Shown one piece after another: positions 8,573 to 17,328 of a stretch of DNA of 64,000 nucleotides (its first letter is position 1; each line of letters starts with the position of its first letter). The DNA lies in contig NZ_SWCJ01000002.1 in NCBI RefSeq assembly GCF_005116665.1, positions 372,001 to 436,000 of the forward strand, in the 5' to 3' direction. Under the pieces are notes generated by a model that worked only from the letters and a program-made list of their open reading frames with translations, was not told where the DNA came from and did not search any database. A program made the translations under genes and the position numbers. Origin of the DNA: Ferrimonas aestuarii (GTDB taxonomy: Bacteria > Pseudomonadota > Gammaproteobacteria > Enterobacterales > Shewanellaceae).

Positions 8573-11056
8573 ATGAGCTTGAACCGACGCGAGTTTATCA
8601 AGGCCAATGCGGCCGTCGCCGCAGCCACCGCCGCCGGTGCGGTGCTGCCCAGTGCCACCGTTGCAGCTGCCCAAGGACAGGACGATCTTAAATGGGGCAA
8701 AGCCCCCTGCCGCTTCTGCGGTGTAGGTTGCTCTATCATGGTGGGCACAAAGGACAACAAAATTGTTGCCACCCGCGGTAATCCAGACAGCCCAGTAAAC
8801 AAGGGCATGGCCTGCGCCAAAGGCTACTACCTGTCTAAGATCCTGTACGGAAAGGATCGCCTCTCTACGCCACTGCTGCGCATGAAAAATGGCCAGTACG
8901 CCAAAGATGGTGAACTGACTCCGGTAAGCTGGGACACCGCTTACGAAACCATGGCCGCCAAATGGAAAAAGACACTGAAAGAGAAGGGTCCATCTGCGGT
9001 AGGCATGTTTGGCTCTGGTCAATGGACCGTATGGGAAGGCTATGCCGCCGTTAAATTGATGAAGGCAGGTTTCCGTTCCAACAACATCGATCCCAACGCT
9101 CGCCACTGTATGGCCTCTGCCGTTGTGGGCTTTTTGCGCGCCTTTGGTATCGATGAGCCCATGGGCTGTTACGATGACATCGAGCACGCAGACGATTTCG
9201 TGCTGTGGGGCTCAAACGCCGCCGAAGCGCACCCTGTGCTGTGGAACCGTGTTACCGATCGCCGTTTGGGCCACCCAGGAGCCCAAGTTCACGCCATCTC
9301 TACCTATCGTAACCGCTGCTTCGACATCGCTGACAACGGCATTATCTTCAAGCCGCAAACCGACTTGATTCTACTGAACTTCATCGCCAACTACATCATC
9401 GAAAACGATGCGGTAAACAAAGAGTTCGTCAACAAGCACACCAAGTTTGCCATGGCCACCACCGACATCGGCTATGGCCTGCGCCCAGACGCTCCTCAAG
9501 AGAAGAAAGCGAAGAACCAAAAATCGGCCAAGAAGATGACGCCGATGACCTTCAACGAGTACGCGAAATTCCTGAGCACCTATACCTTGGATTACACCGT
9601 CGAGAAAACCGGTGTGGACCGCGAGCAGTTGCTAAACATCGCCAAGTGCTACGCCGATCCTAAGCGTAAAGTGATGAGCCTGTGGTGCATGGGTGCCAAC
9701 CAGCACGTGCGCGGTGTATGGGTGAACAACTCCATCTACAACATCCACCTACTGACCGGTAAGATCTCCGAGCCTGGTAACAGCCCGTTCTCCCTAACTG
9801 GCCAGCCATCAGCCTGTGGTACCGCCCGTGAAGTGGGCACCTTCGCTCACCGTCTGCCAGCAGACATGGTCGTGATGAAAAAGCCACACCGTGACATCAC
9901 CGAGAAGCGCTGGCAGGTACCACAAGGCACCATCCCAGCCAAGCCTGGCTACCATGCGGTTCTGCAAAGCCGCATGCTCAAAGATGGCAAGCTGAACTGT
10001 TACTGGACTCAGGTTACCAACAACCTGCAGGCTGGCCCTAACATCAACGAAGAGACCCTGCCTGGGTTTATGAACCCAGACAACTTCATCGTGGTGTCTG
10101 ACTCCTACATGACCGTGACTGCGTCCATGGCGGATCTGGTGCTTCCTACTGCCATGTGGGTTGAAAAAGAGGGTGCCTACGGCAACGCCGAACGTCGTGG
10201 TCAATACTGGCACCAGCTAGTGAAGCCACACCCAGGTGCACGCTCTGACGTACTGCAAGTCGTTGAGTTCTCGAAATACTTTAAGATGGAAGACGTTTGG
10301 CCTGAAGAGCTGCTGGCACAAAAGCCAGAGTACCGTGGCAAGACCCTGTTCGACGTCCTTTACGGTAACGGCGTGGTGGATAAGTTCCCAGCCTCCGAAT
10401 GCAAAGGCGAATTCAACAACGAAGCCGACGCACTGGGCTTCTACCTGCAAAAAGGTCTGTTTGAAGAGTACGCTGGCTTTACCCGCGGTCACCAGCACGA
10501 TCTGGGTGAGTTCGACGACTACTTCGGTGAAGGCATGCGCTGGCCGGTCATTGACGGCAAAGAGACTCTGTGGCGCTTTAAAGAGGGGCTAGACCCTTAC
10601 GTGAAACCAGGCTCCGGCTTCCAGTTCTACGGTAAGCCCGATGGCAAAGCGATGATCATCGCCAACCCATACGAAGGCCCAGCGGAAGAGCTAACCGACA
10701 CCTACAACCTGTGGCTGTGCACCGGTCGTGTTCTTGAACACTGGCACACCGGCACCATGACTGGCCGCGTGCCAGAGCTGAACAAAGCGTGCCCGAATGC
10801 CAAGATCTACATGAACGATGCCGATGCTAAGGCTCGTGGTCTGGTTCGCGGCGACGAGGTGATTGTCAGCAGCCCACGCGGCTCAGTGCGCACTCGCATC
10901 GAAACTGGCGGTCGCTATGACATGCCTGAAGGGGTGACCTTCATGCCGTTCTTCGATGCCAAAGCGTTGGTGAACAAACTGCTGCTGGATGCCACGGATC
11001 CGATGTCGAAAGAGACCGACTTCAAGAAGTGCCCAGTGAAGATCACCAAAGCCTAA
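8573..11056 (+). CDS. napA: Periplasmic nitrate reductase, catalytic subunit
   Basis: An 827-residue molybdoenzyme reducing nitrate to nitrite in the periplasm. A Tat signal peptide (NRREFIK, Arg5-Arg6) precedes the [4Fe-4S] cluster ligands Cys46, Cys49, Cys53 and Cys81. Cys179 (ARHCMAS) is the expected molybdenum ligand of the bis-MGD cofactor. A molybdopterin-dinucleotide-binding domain lies at the C-terminus ([16 protein letters not shown]). The start has an AGAGGA ribosome-binding site. It is the second gene of napDAB; a GC-rich hairpin separates it from napB. Confidence 0.97.
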   Translation: MSLNRREFIKANAAVAAATAAGAVLPSATVAAAQGQDDLKWGKAPCRFCGVGCSIMVGTKDNKIVATRGNPDSPVNKGMACAKGYYLSKILYGKDRLSTPLLRMKNGQYAKDGELTPVSWDTAYETMAAKWKKTLKEKGPSAVGMFGSGQWTVWEGYAAVKLMKAGFRSNNIDPNARHCMASAVVGFLRAFGIDEPMGCYDDIEHADDFVLWGSNAAEAHPVLWNRVTDRRLGHPGAQVHAISTYRNRCFDIADNGIIFKPQTDLILLNFIANYIIENDAVNKEFVNKHTKFAMATTDIGYGLRPDAPQEKKAKNQKSAKKMTPMTFNEYAKFLSTYTLDYTVEKTGVDREQLLNIAKCYADPKRKVMSLWCMGANQHVRGVWVNNSIYNIHLLTGKISEPGNSPFSLTGQPSACGTAREVGTFAHRLPADMVVMKKPHRDITEKRWQVPQGTIPAKPGYHAVLQSRMLKDGKLNCYWTQVTNNLQAGPNINEETLPGFMNPDNFIVVSDSYMTVTASMADLVLPTAMWVEKEGAYGNAERRGQYWHQLVKPHPGARSDVLQVVEFSKYFKMEDVWPEELLAQKPEYRGKTLFDVLYGNGVVDKFPASECKGEFNNEADALGFYLQKGLFEEYAGFTRGHQHDLGEFDDYFGEGMRWPVIDGKETLWRFKEGLDPYVKPGSGFQFYGKPDGKAMIIANPYEGPAEELTDTYNLWLCTGRVLEHWHTGTMTGRVPELNKACPNAKIYMNDADAKARGLVRGDEVIVSSPRGSVRTRIETGGRYDMPEGVTFMPFFDAKALVNKLLLDATDPMSKETDFKKCPVKITKA

Positions 11057-11069
11057 ATCAGTTTGAGAC

Positions 11070-11089
11070 GGCGCCGATGAGTCGGCGCC
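11070..11089 (+). other. Stem-loop in the napA-napB gap
   Basis: GGCGCCGA / TCGGCGCC forms a perfect eight-base GC-rich stem with a TGAG loop, ending just before the napB ribosome-binding site AAGGAG. It has no T-run, so mRNA stabilisation of the napA 3' end is more likely than termination. Confidence 0.55.
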
Positions 11090-11101
11090 AAGGAGACAAT
11101 C

Positions 11102-11473
11102 ATGAAAAAGACATTAATCATGGCCGCTGCCGCTCTGCTGATTGCTGGCTGCCAAATGAGTAATAACAGCCCTGCGGTGAACGACACTGAATCCCGCCGT
11201 GGTGATACCGCCGTTAACCAAGAGGTTGCGGCAGCGCCCATCGCCAACTACCCGAAGAAGAATCAGGTAGCCGAGGTGTATCAAGGTCAGCCGCCTCTGA
11301 TTCCACACAAGGCGGATTACAAAATCACCACCAAACGCAACAACTGCCTAAGCTGCCATAAGCCGAAGAAGCAGACACTGCCGATGACCCACGTGGAAGA
11401 AGGCAAGGTGAAAGGCCAGTTGTATCAGTGCCGTATCTGCCACCTTCCTCAGGCGGATAATCTAGTCCAATAA
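11102..11473 (+). CDS. napB: Periplasmic nitrate reductase, diheme cytochrome c subunit
   Basis: A 123-residue electron-transfer subunit delivering electrons to NapA. Two heme c motifs are visible, CLSCH (82-86) and CRICH (110-114); His69 and His97 are placed to be the distal axial ligands. The N-terminus ends in a lipobox-like LLIAGCQ, so it may be lipid-anchored, which is unusual for NapB and uncertain. It is shorter than typical NapB (about 150). No napC, napG or napH follows; an outside quinol dehydrogenase such as CymA is inferred as electron donor. Confidence 0.9.
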   Translation: MKKTLIMAAAALLIAGCQMSNNSPAVNDTESRRGDTAVNQEVAAAPIANYPKKNQVAEVYQGQPPLIPHKADYKITTKRNNCLSCHKPKKQTLPMTHVEEGKVKGQLYQCRICHLPQADNLVQ

Positions 11474-11510
11474 CGGTCTAGCACACTGTTAATCGCTCCC
11501 TGCCGAGCTC

Positions 11511-11544
11511 AAGCGGCGCCCCCATCATCGGCGCCGCTTTTTTT
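11511..11544 (+). terminator. Terminator of the nap operon
   Basis: AAGCGGCGCC / GGCGCCGCTT (11511-11520 and 11530-11539) forms a ten-base stem with a nine-base loop, followed by a T-run. Confidence 0.9.
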
Positions 11545-11557
11545 ATGCTTAAAAAAC

Positions 11558-11920
11558 TCAGCGAACCACCTCAATACGAACCGGTGTCTCTCCATTTTTG
11601 GCGCTGGCAATCTCACCATAGGCTTTTAAGGACATCATGATCACCTGACCGCCATCAAAGGGGCCCCGATCGTTGATTCGTACGATAACACTGGTTCCAC
11701 TATCGAGATTGGTCACCTTTACCAAGGTGCCAAAAGGTAAGGTTTTGTGAGCGGCGGTCAGGCTACCCTGATTGAAGATTTCGCCATTGGCGGTTTCCCA
11801 GCTCTGCCACAGATTATCATAAGCCAACGCCTGCCCCTGTTGGCTGTAGCCTATGGGAGCTTGATGGCTGCACCCCAGTAGCAACAGGGCCCAAACCCAG
11901 CTCAACTCGATTAACTTCAT
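11558..11920 (-). CDS. RlpA-like septal-ring/DPBB lipoprotein
   Basis: A 120-residue lipoprotein with a double-psi beta-barrel domain of the RlpA type, a family of lytic transglycosylases acting on glycan strands lacking stem peptides. The lipobox is LLLLGCSH. The domain signature is TAAHKTLPFGTLVKVTNL and INDRGPF, ending in RIEVV. It lacks a C-terminal SPOR domain, so it is a short form that may not be targeted to the septum. The ATG at 11920 has AGGAG and AAGG upstream and starts a better signal peptide than the longer frame at 11947. Confidence 0.82.
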   Translation of the reverse strand: MKLIELSWVWALLLLGCSHQAPIGYSQQGQALAYDNLWQSWETANGEIFNQGSLTAAHKTLPFGTLVKVTNLDSGTSVIVRINDRGPFDGGQVIMMSLKAYGEIASAKNGETPVRIEVVR

Positions 11921-12055
11921 CACCTTACTCCTGCCGATGAACATCAACTGAGTATGGTCAATTGAAATTTGATGCAGCGGCCGTTATCAGAGTAATTTGC
12001 TTTAAATGTATAACCCTTCGCGCTAACCAATCCCTATGAGCGCCGGTACATTGCA

Positions 12056-12862
12056 CTAGAGCCGCACCTCTAGCGCCTCCCTGATGAGATTGGCTTTACT
12101 GATGTTGTCAAAGCTCACCTTAGCCAACCAGCCTTCTGGGCCAAGCAGACGCGCGCCAATCTCCGTCAATTCCAGCCCTTGCTGATTGAGCGCCTGGGCG
12201 TCACCACACAGCGTCTTAAGGTTATCAAGCTTGTCTGCTAGGGCCTGATGCCCCTGCTCGACAATGCCTCGATGGGGGCAAAACACGGTATCGAACTCCA
12301 ACCTCAATACTCGAGCAATGCTGTCCATTAGCTGCCCGAGATTCTCATCGGCGCGCAGGTATTTAATGGACTTTGAGATATAGAGATCGCCGCTAAAAAA
12401 TAGGCCGCGCTCTTGCCAATACAAGCAGGTCAAATCTTTAGCGTGACCCGGTGTGTGTATCGCCTCGAGGGTAGCGCCACCGCTTATCTCTAGCGTTTCC
12501 GGCAAAGGCTGGGTTTCAACGGGGTCAGCACGGCCCCAAATGAATTTTTGAATTGGGGGAATTCGATAACCCTTGCTGAGTTTGGCTCGCCCAAGCTCCG
12601 GGGCATAAGGCAACATGCCATAGGCCTTAGCGATTCGCGCCGCGTTGCCCGCATGATCTTCGTGATGGTGAGTAATCAGCAATTGTTGTGGTGGGCGCTC
12701 CGCCACGAACCGTTTCACCGCAGACCATTGATTGGTTGGCCCCGTATCAATCAAGGTATCGCCGATGCGATACACAATAAAGGTGGTATTCAACCCCCAA
12801 TTAACCCGGCCAACTCGGGCTCCTTCCACCCCATGGCTTTGATAGCGCTGTCGAATTGGCAT
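12056..12862 (-). CDS. MBL-fold metallo-hydrolase
   Basis: A 268-residue cytoplasmic metallo-beta-lactamase-fold protein. The metal-binding motif is THHHEDHAG, with further ligands expected at HTPGHAKD, in FSGDLY and at CPHRG. It resembles glyoxalase-II-like hydrolases with a C-terminal winged-helix-like segment (LTEIGARLLGPEG). The substrate is not predictable. The ATG at 12862 is preferred over a GTG at 12889 because the upstream AGG lies at a workable distance and the extra residues add nothing conserved. It is downstream of and codirectional with phoA but separated by phoA's terminator. Confidence 0.82.
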   Translation of the reverse strand: MPIRQRYQSHGVEGARVGRVNWGLNTTFIVYRIGDTLIDTGPTNQWSAVKRFVAERPPQQLLITHHHEDHAGNAARIAKAYGMLPYAPELGRAKLSKGYRIPPIQKFIWGRADPVETQPLPETLEISGGATLEAIHTPGHAKDLTCLYWQERGLFFSGDLYISKSIKYLRADENLGQLMDSIARVLRLEFDTVFCPHRGIVEQGHQALADKLDNLKTLCGDAQALNQQGLELTEIGARLLGPEGWLAKVSFDNISKANLIREALEVRL

Positions 12863-12983
12863 GCTTGTCCAACCTGTATTTGGGAACACCCGTTGAAATT
12901 AGCAAATGCCCATAGCAACCCCAAGCACAGCTTTTATCACCAACGCTGGCTTTTTTTGTCATCCGAGTCATTGGATGACACAA

Positions 12984-13008
12984 CAAAAAAGGGCTGCCAA
13001 CGCAGCCC
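12984..13008 (-). terminator. Terminator of the alkaline phosphatase gene
   Basis: GGGCTGC / GCAGCCC (12991-12997 and 13002-13008) with flanking A-T pairs is followed on the minus strand by a run of T residues. It lies 20 bases after the phosphatase stop. Confidence 0.85.
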
Positions 13009-13027
13009 TTTAACCTTGTTCATTCAA

Positions 13028-14311
13028 TCAGTTAACCAAATCGATTAGCGATTGGCCAAGCTCAATATTGTCATGATAGCCAACAAACTTATCGGACATC
13101 GGCCCAATGGCGCCCACGGGCACGTCGATGGCGTCATGGCCCTTCGTGGTCCACCCGGTATGGCTGCGACGGCTGACGAACTCCACCAACAACCAATAAC
13201 GGCTGTCACTGTGGTTTTTCAAGCTTTCTAGAGCGAATCGTTCGTTGTCACTAAACTCGAACGCGATATTTTTCGCCAGAGCCTTTGTCAGGGCATCACC
13301 GGATAGCCCTTCGATGGACTCGTTGATCACCATCAAAGACGCATCAACCTGTTTTACCACCTTGGCGTCCCAGCGGTAATTGCCTTTGTTACCCAAAGTC
13401 AGGCCACCGGTGGAGTGATCGGCGGTGTAGACCACCAAGGTATCTCCATGGCGTTTGGCATAGGCTTCGGCTAACTCCAGCGCCGCCGCAAAGTCGGTCA
13501 TCTCGGCCATGGCACACGCGATGTCATTACCGTGGCCACACCAATCGATCTGACTGCCCTCTACCATCAAAAAGAAGGGGTCGGATTTGTTCTCAAACAG
13601 ACGCAATGCCGTGTCCAGCATCTTACTCAACCTAAGGGGCTGCTCGGCATCAATGGCGTAGTCTAGGCCTACGTCAGCAAACAATCCCATGGCTGGGGTT
13701 TGAGTCAATTCCGGCAGAGCATCGAAACTTCGAACGTATTGGTAGCCCCAATCCACCATTTTGCTGCCCAGCCCCTGCTCCTCAAGGGAGAAATACTTCT
13801 GTCCACCGCCGAGAATCACATCAACCAGAGGTTTACCGTCGATTCGGCGGCTGTAAAATTGCTCAGCGATCTCTTGATAGTCTTTACGGGATTGCGCATG
13901 GGCAACAAAACTGGCCGGCGTGGCGTGGTTGACCTGAGAGGTGGAGATGACCCCGGTCTGCCAGCCGGCCTGTTTCGCTTTAACCAGCACACTGTCCAAA
14001 GGGCCTTTGTCTGCATCAACGCCGATGGCGCCATTATAACTTTTTACGCCGGTTGCCAGGGCGGTAGCCGAGGCGGCTGAATCGGTAACGACGGTATCGT
14101 CATGGGGAAAGGTGCTGGCACTGCCCGCGAGCAAACGGTCAAATACCGTCGGCGTCACGCGATCAACGTCACTGTCAGCAACATAGTAACGGTAAGCACT
14201 GGTGTAGGCAGGCCCCATGCCATCACCAATGAAAAAGATGATGTTTTTAGGCGCGTCAGCCATCGCACTCATCGAAGCTAACGCACAGGTTAGCCCTAGG
14301 GCTCGTAACAT
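13028..14311 (-). CDS. phoA: Alkaline phosphatase
   Basis: A 427-residue periplasmic phosphomonoesterase of the PhoA superfamily. A signal peptide (cleavage after AMADA at about 20) is followed by the metal-binding start IIFFIGDGMG (Asp30) and the nucleophile motif VVTDSAAS, with Ser78 the phosphorylated serine. The C-terminal HTGWTTKGHD supplies metal ligands. It probably releases inorganic phosphate from organic esters. The start at 14311 has a weak AAGAG and fits the signal peptide; the frame from 14335 adds eight residues that would disturb it. No Pho box was convincingly identified. Confidence 0.92.
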   Translation of the reverse strand: MLRALGLTCALASMSAMADAPKNIIFFIGDGMGPAYTSAYRYYVADSDVDRVTPTVFDRLLAGSASTFPHDDTVVTDSAASATALATGVKSYNGAIGVDADKGPLDSVLVKAKQAGWQTGVISTSQVNHATPASFVAHAQSRKDYQEIAEQFYSRRIDGKPLVDVILGGGQKYFSLEEQGLGSKMVDWGYQYVRSFDALPELTQTPAMGLFADVGLDYAIDAEQPLRLSKMLDTALRLFENKSDPFFLMVEGSQIDWCGHGNDIACAMAEMTDFAAALELAEAYAKRHGDTLVVYTADHSTGGLTLGNKGNYRWDAKVVKQVDASLMVINESIEGLSGDALTKALAKNIAFEFSDNERFALESLKNHSDSRYWLLVEFVSRRSHTGWTTKGHDAIDVPVGAIGPMSDKFVGYHDNIELGQSLIDLVN

Positions 14312-14398
14312 AATTTCGTCTCTTAAGATAAACACCTGCTACGAATAATGCCCTGATATCTTGAGCCTTTCCAGTTTAGCTCTGCGCCCATGTGGCAT

Positions 14399-14878
14399 TT
14401 AAGCGTGATGAGGAGGCCGATTTTGCGCCCAAACTAGCGCACACAGATGCCCCTCTTCATAGCGAGCCTTAAGCTTCCAGCCTGCCTTAATCCCTGAGAC
14501 TATCTGGGCTACCACATCACAACAGGGGGCGTCGGTACACACTTGCACTAGCAGTCCTTGGGTCACCATCAACTCAGCCAAACAGGCCATGGATTTAGTG
14601 AGCTCATTTGCTTTATCAAAGGGCTGGGGCATCAACACCAACTCGTAGGGCGCGCTGCGACTCAATTGTGCCCACTCTATTTCCGAAATGGGCCAGCTTA
14701 GCATATCAACCTCATGGCCCATTTCTGCCAGCCCCACTCCAAGGTGTTGCCCAGAGCCGAGCACTAAGACTCGACTGCCGGATTTTAGCCAGTGGCGCCA
14801 ACTCAACTGCAAGCAACGCCAGGTTTCACATTGTTCAATGACTGCAGGTTGCGATTTCGACCTATTGATATGAAGCAT
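14399..14878 (-). CDS. Methyltransferase-like protein of unknown function
   Basis: A 159-residue soluble protein with a Rossmann-type nucleotide motif (RVLVLGSGQHLGVGLAEMGH) typical of class I SAM-dependent methyltransferases, followed by a DMLSWP acidic-strand region and the strand YELVLMPQ. The C-terminal part is short for an active methyltransferase and no substrate motif was recognised. The ATG at 14878 has a very strong AAAGGAGAGG; the longer frame from 14947 is rejected. It stands alone between phoA and a divergent acyl-CoA-binding protein gene. Confidence 0.6.
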   Translation of the reverse strand: MLHINRSKSQPAVIEQCETWRCLQLSWRHWLKSGSRVLVLGSGQHLGVGLAEMGHEVDMLSWPISEIEWAQLSRSAPYELVLMPQPFDKANELTKSMACLAELMVTQGLLVQVCTDAPCCDVVAQIVSGIKAGWKLKARYEEGHLCALVWAQNRPPHHA

Positions 14879-15150
14879 CTGTCCTCTCCTTTGGACGCTC
14901 TTTGGCAATCCTAGAAGCTTTAGTACAGATTTCTTTGATTTATTCACTCACTGCGGAGCAAACTTCAAAATAATTAACATTTTTTTGATTTAAGCCAATT
15001 TTTCGCCCTAAAAACAGCAATAAACAGCCGTGAGTTCAACGCCTTAGCTATTTTGTCATAAGCTTTTCAGATAACTCGGATAATAATTGATCTACATCCT
15101 ATAGATGTTTGCTATTTATCAGTATGTTGAATAAAAAAGGAGCAATAAAT

Positions 15151-15411
15151 ATGGAAAATTTAACTCAAGCTTTTGAACAAGCCCAACAAGACGTGAAAAC
15201 CCTAACTTCCCGGCCCAGCAACGATGATCTGTTAAGCCTTTACGCCCTGTTTAAGCAGGCCACCGCGGGGAATGCTCCAGCCAAAGGCCCCTCCCCTTTT
15301 AACTTCTCAGCCTTTGCCAAACACCAGGCGTGGAGCCAACTTGCAGACTCCGAGGCCGATAACTGCATGCAGCAATACATCGATAAGGTGGCACAACTGC
15401 TCGGCCGCTAA
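15151..15411 (+). CDS. Acyl-CoA-binding protein
   Basis: An 86-residue four-helix ACBP, the small cytosolic carrier of long-chain acyl-CoA esters. Family marks are FEQAQQDVKTL, LLSLYALFKQATAG (the ligand-binding Tyr/Lys loop), the AKHQAW motif and the C-terminal YIDKVAQLL. The length is typical for the family. The ATG at 15151 has AAAGGAG. Bacterial ACBPs are uncommon and of unclear role; a buffer for acyl-CoA in lipid or polyhydroxyalkanoate metabolism is inference. Confidence 0.88.
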   Translation: MENLTQAFEQAQQDVKTLTSRPSNDDLLSLYALFKQATAGNAPAKGPSPFNFSAFAKHQAWSQLADSEADNCMQQYIDKVAQLLGR

Positions 15412-15423
15412 CCTCACTCCTTC

Positions 15424-15450
15424 GAGGCTTCTTCCAGCCATAGAAGCCTC
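15424..15450 (+). terminator. Likely terminator after the ACBP gene
   Basis: GAGGCTTC / GAAGCCTC (15424-15431 and 15443-15450) forms an eight-base stem. The tail CTTTGCC is only weakly T-rich, so termination may be partial. Confidence 0.5.
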
Positions 15451-15549
15451 CTTTGCCTTCCCAACAGTACGCCCGTTAGCCAAAGTTTCATTGATCGATT
15501 CCCATCAAGGCTCGTAAAGTAGAGTAAGGATTTTGACAGGAGCTCAAGG

Positions 15550-16287
15550 GTGCTAGATCGTTCTCAACTAACCCCAATCAACAACATATCACCGGACGAG
15601 TGGTACAAATTTGAAGGCCTCGCCCATGCATGGCGAGACGATAATGGCCCTTTTCGCCGGGTGCTGGCCTTCAATCGCTGCCGCGCAGCCTGCATTAACG
15701 ATCTCATCGACCACCACCAAGGCGATGCGCACCTAGAAATATTGGACATTGGCTGTGGCGCCGGCATCTTGACCGAGGCCGTCGCTGGCGCCAACAGGCA
15801 GGTGACCGGCATCGACGTCAGCGGTCACAACATCGAGGTGGCGCGGTTTCACGCTCAGCAGCGTAATCATAACTTGCACTATCGCCACTGTTTGGCCCAT
15901 ACCCTACTCGAGGAACCAACCCGTTTTGATGTGGTGCTCAATACCGAGGTGGTGGAGCACGTGCCCGACCCAGCGCAGTTGATTCGACAATCTGCACAAC
16001 TGGTAAAGCCGGGTGGGCTGCTTATCATCGCCACCTTAAACCGAACATGGCTCAGTTATCTTGTGGCGATCATCGGTGCTGAGTATCTATTAAAAGCGCT
16101 GCCGAAAGGCACCCATGATTGGCACCATTTCGTTACTCCAGAAGAGGTCGCCGTTGCCGCGAGCAGCGTTGGTTGCACGCCGATAACCGCTTTGGGCATG
16201 GCGATGAACCCGATGAATGGCAAATGGCGCATCACCAACAGCACCGCCGTTAACTACCTGAGTGTGTTTAGAAAAAACGGCGACTAG
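15550..16287 (+). CDS. ubiG: Ubiquinone 3-O-methyltransferase
   Basis: A 245-residue class I SAM methyltransferase catalysing O-methylation steps of ubiquinone synthesis. The SAM motif is LDIGCGAGILTEAVA with the acidic VTGIDVS, and the family-specific features are TEVVEHVPDP, the membrane-binding IIGAEYLLKALPKGTHDW segment and NPMNGKWRI. The start codon is GTG with AGGAG eight bases upstream. Its 3' end overlaps the convergent DUF2059 gene by four bases. If the genome has another ubiG, this could be a divergent paralogue. Confidence 0.85.
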   Translation: MLDRSQLTPINNISPDEWYKFEGLAHAWRDDNGPFRRVLAFNRCRAACINDLIDHHQGDAHLEILDIGCGAGILTEAVAGANRQVTGIDVSGHNIEVARFHAQQRNHNLHYRHCLAHTLLEEPTRFDVVLNTEVVEHVPDPAQLIRQSAQLVKPGGLLIIATLNRTWLSYLVAIIGAEYLLKALPKGTHDWHHFVTPEEVAVAASSVGCTPITALGMAMNPMNGKWRITNSTAVNYLSVFRKNGD

Positions 16288-16754
16288 TTGTTCTCAGATT
16301 GAAGTCGCTGAATGCGAAGTGCTTCCTGCTGGATCATCTCTTGCAACACATGAGCGTTTTCACGAACGCGCTGCTCCCCGAGCGCGGCGCCCTGAGCCGT
16401 GAGGGTTGGCATCAGCTTTAAGGTTTTCTCACCAATGGGCGTACGATAAAACTCCACCAAGGTATTGAGCTCCTCTTCAGTGAACGCCTCCTCATACATG
16501 TCTGCAAAATCTTCGCGCAGACTTGCGCCACTCAAGTATCTTGAAAAGAAACGTTTCATCACCCCTTCGTATGGCTGTAACGAAGGGTTTTGTCGCATCT
16601 GCACCACCAACATACTGTCGATGGTGTCTGACATCAGTTGATCTAACTTCATCACATCCAACAGCTGATACGCCGCATCACGATGGCCGTTGGCAAAGCT
16701 GGAAGAGGAGAATGCTAAACAAGCAGCAAGTAGTAACCCCTTATAAGTTGTCAT
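16284..16754 (-). CDS. DUF2059 domain-containing secreted protein
   Basis: A 156-residue protein with a signal peptide (MTTYKGLLLAACLAFSSSSFA, cleavage near residue 22) and a helical DUF2059 domain, recognisable from YEEAFTEEELNTLVEFY and TPIGEKTLKLMPTL. Function is unknown in the family; a periplasmic location is expected. It converges on ubiG and the two stops overlap by four bases. No Rho-independent terminator serves either gene. Confidence 0.8.
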   Translation of the reverse strand: MTTYKGLLLAACLAFSSSSFANGHRDAAYQLLDVMKLDQLMSDTIDSMLVVQMRQNPSLQPYEGVMKRFFSRYLSGASLREDFADMYEEAFTEEELNTLVEFYRTPIGEKTLKLMPTLTAQGAALGEQRVRENAHVLQEMIQQEALRIQRLQSENN

Positions 16755-17328
16755 CTGAGCTCACCTTTAAATTCTTTTTAAACAGTACGTTACATTATCA
16801 TCAAGAGCACGGTGTTACCTAACTGTCTTACCATTCCCCTCAAGCATACTCGACTTATTCATTGAATTTCGCTTCAGTCATTAACCTTCGATTAACTGTG
16901 ATTGAATGCTCGCCGGATTGAAACTAAAGGATGACTGTTCCAGTTGTTCGAAAATGCTCACTAAACACAAAATGCTCCCAGTTTCAGGAGCACTATCTGT
17001 TACACCTGCGGTTTACATTCAGTTACTTCTCTAAAACAGCGAACACCCCCATTAAACGCTGCTAAGCCTCAATCCATCCTAGAGCCAACCAAGGGTATCG
17101 CCATCAAACATGCATTTTAAATTCAATTAAATCAGAGCTATAAGATTATTCTAATAAAAAGTCTACAAATTTCGCATCCGAAAATAAAAACCATCTTAAA
17201 GGTCACAAAATGTAAAGAAATGTAAATAAAATTAAATTCACAATTGACTTCATCCTTAAGAATGAGAATGATCGCGAATGAAAACCATTATCAATAACAT
17301 AATTACTCTAATCTCAAGGAAACATCCC
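16755..17328. other. Regulatory region upstream of the heme receptor
   Basis: About 570 bases contain no gene. The right half is AT-rich, as expected for promoters, and ends in Fur-like sequence. A weak hairpin TGCTCC / GGAGCA lies at 16973-16992. A 17-residue upstream extension of the receptor frame crosses the Fur-like region and is treated as untranslated. Confidence 0.5.
17259..17296 (+). promoter_or_regulatory. Fur-box-like sequence
   Basis: Overlapping NAT-triplet repeats (AGAATGAGAATGAT, then GAATGAAAACCATTATCAAT) resemble the Fur consensus GATAATGATAATCATTATC. The spot lies 33-70 bases before the start of a TonB-dependent heme-type receptor, where iron repression through Fur is expected. 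Confidence 0.65.
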
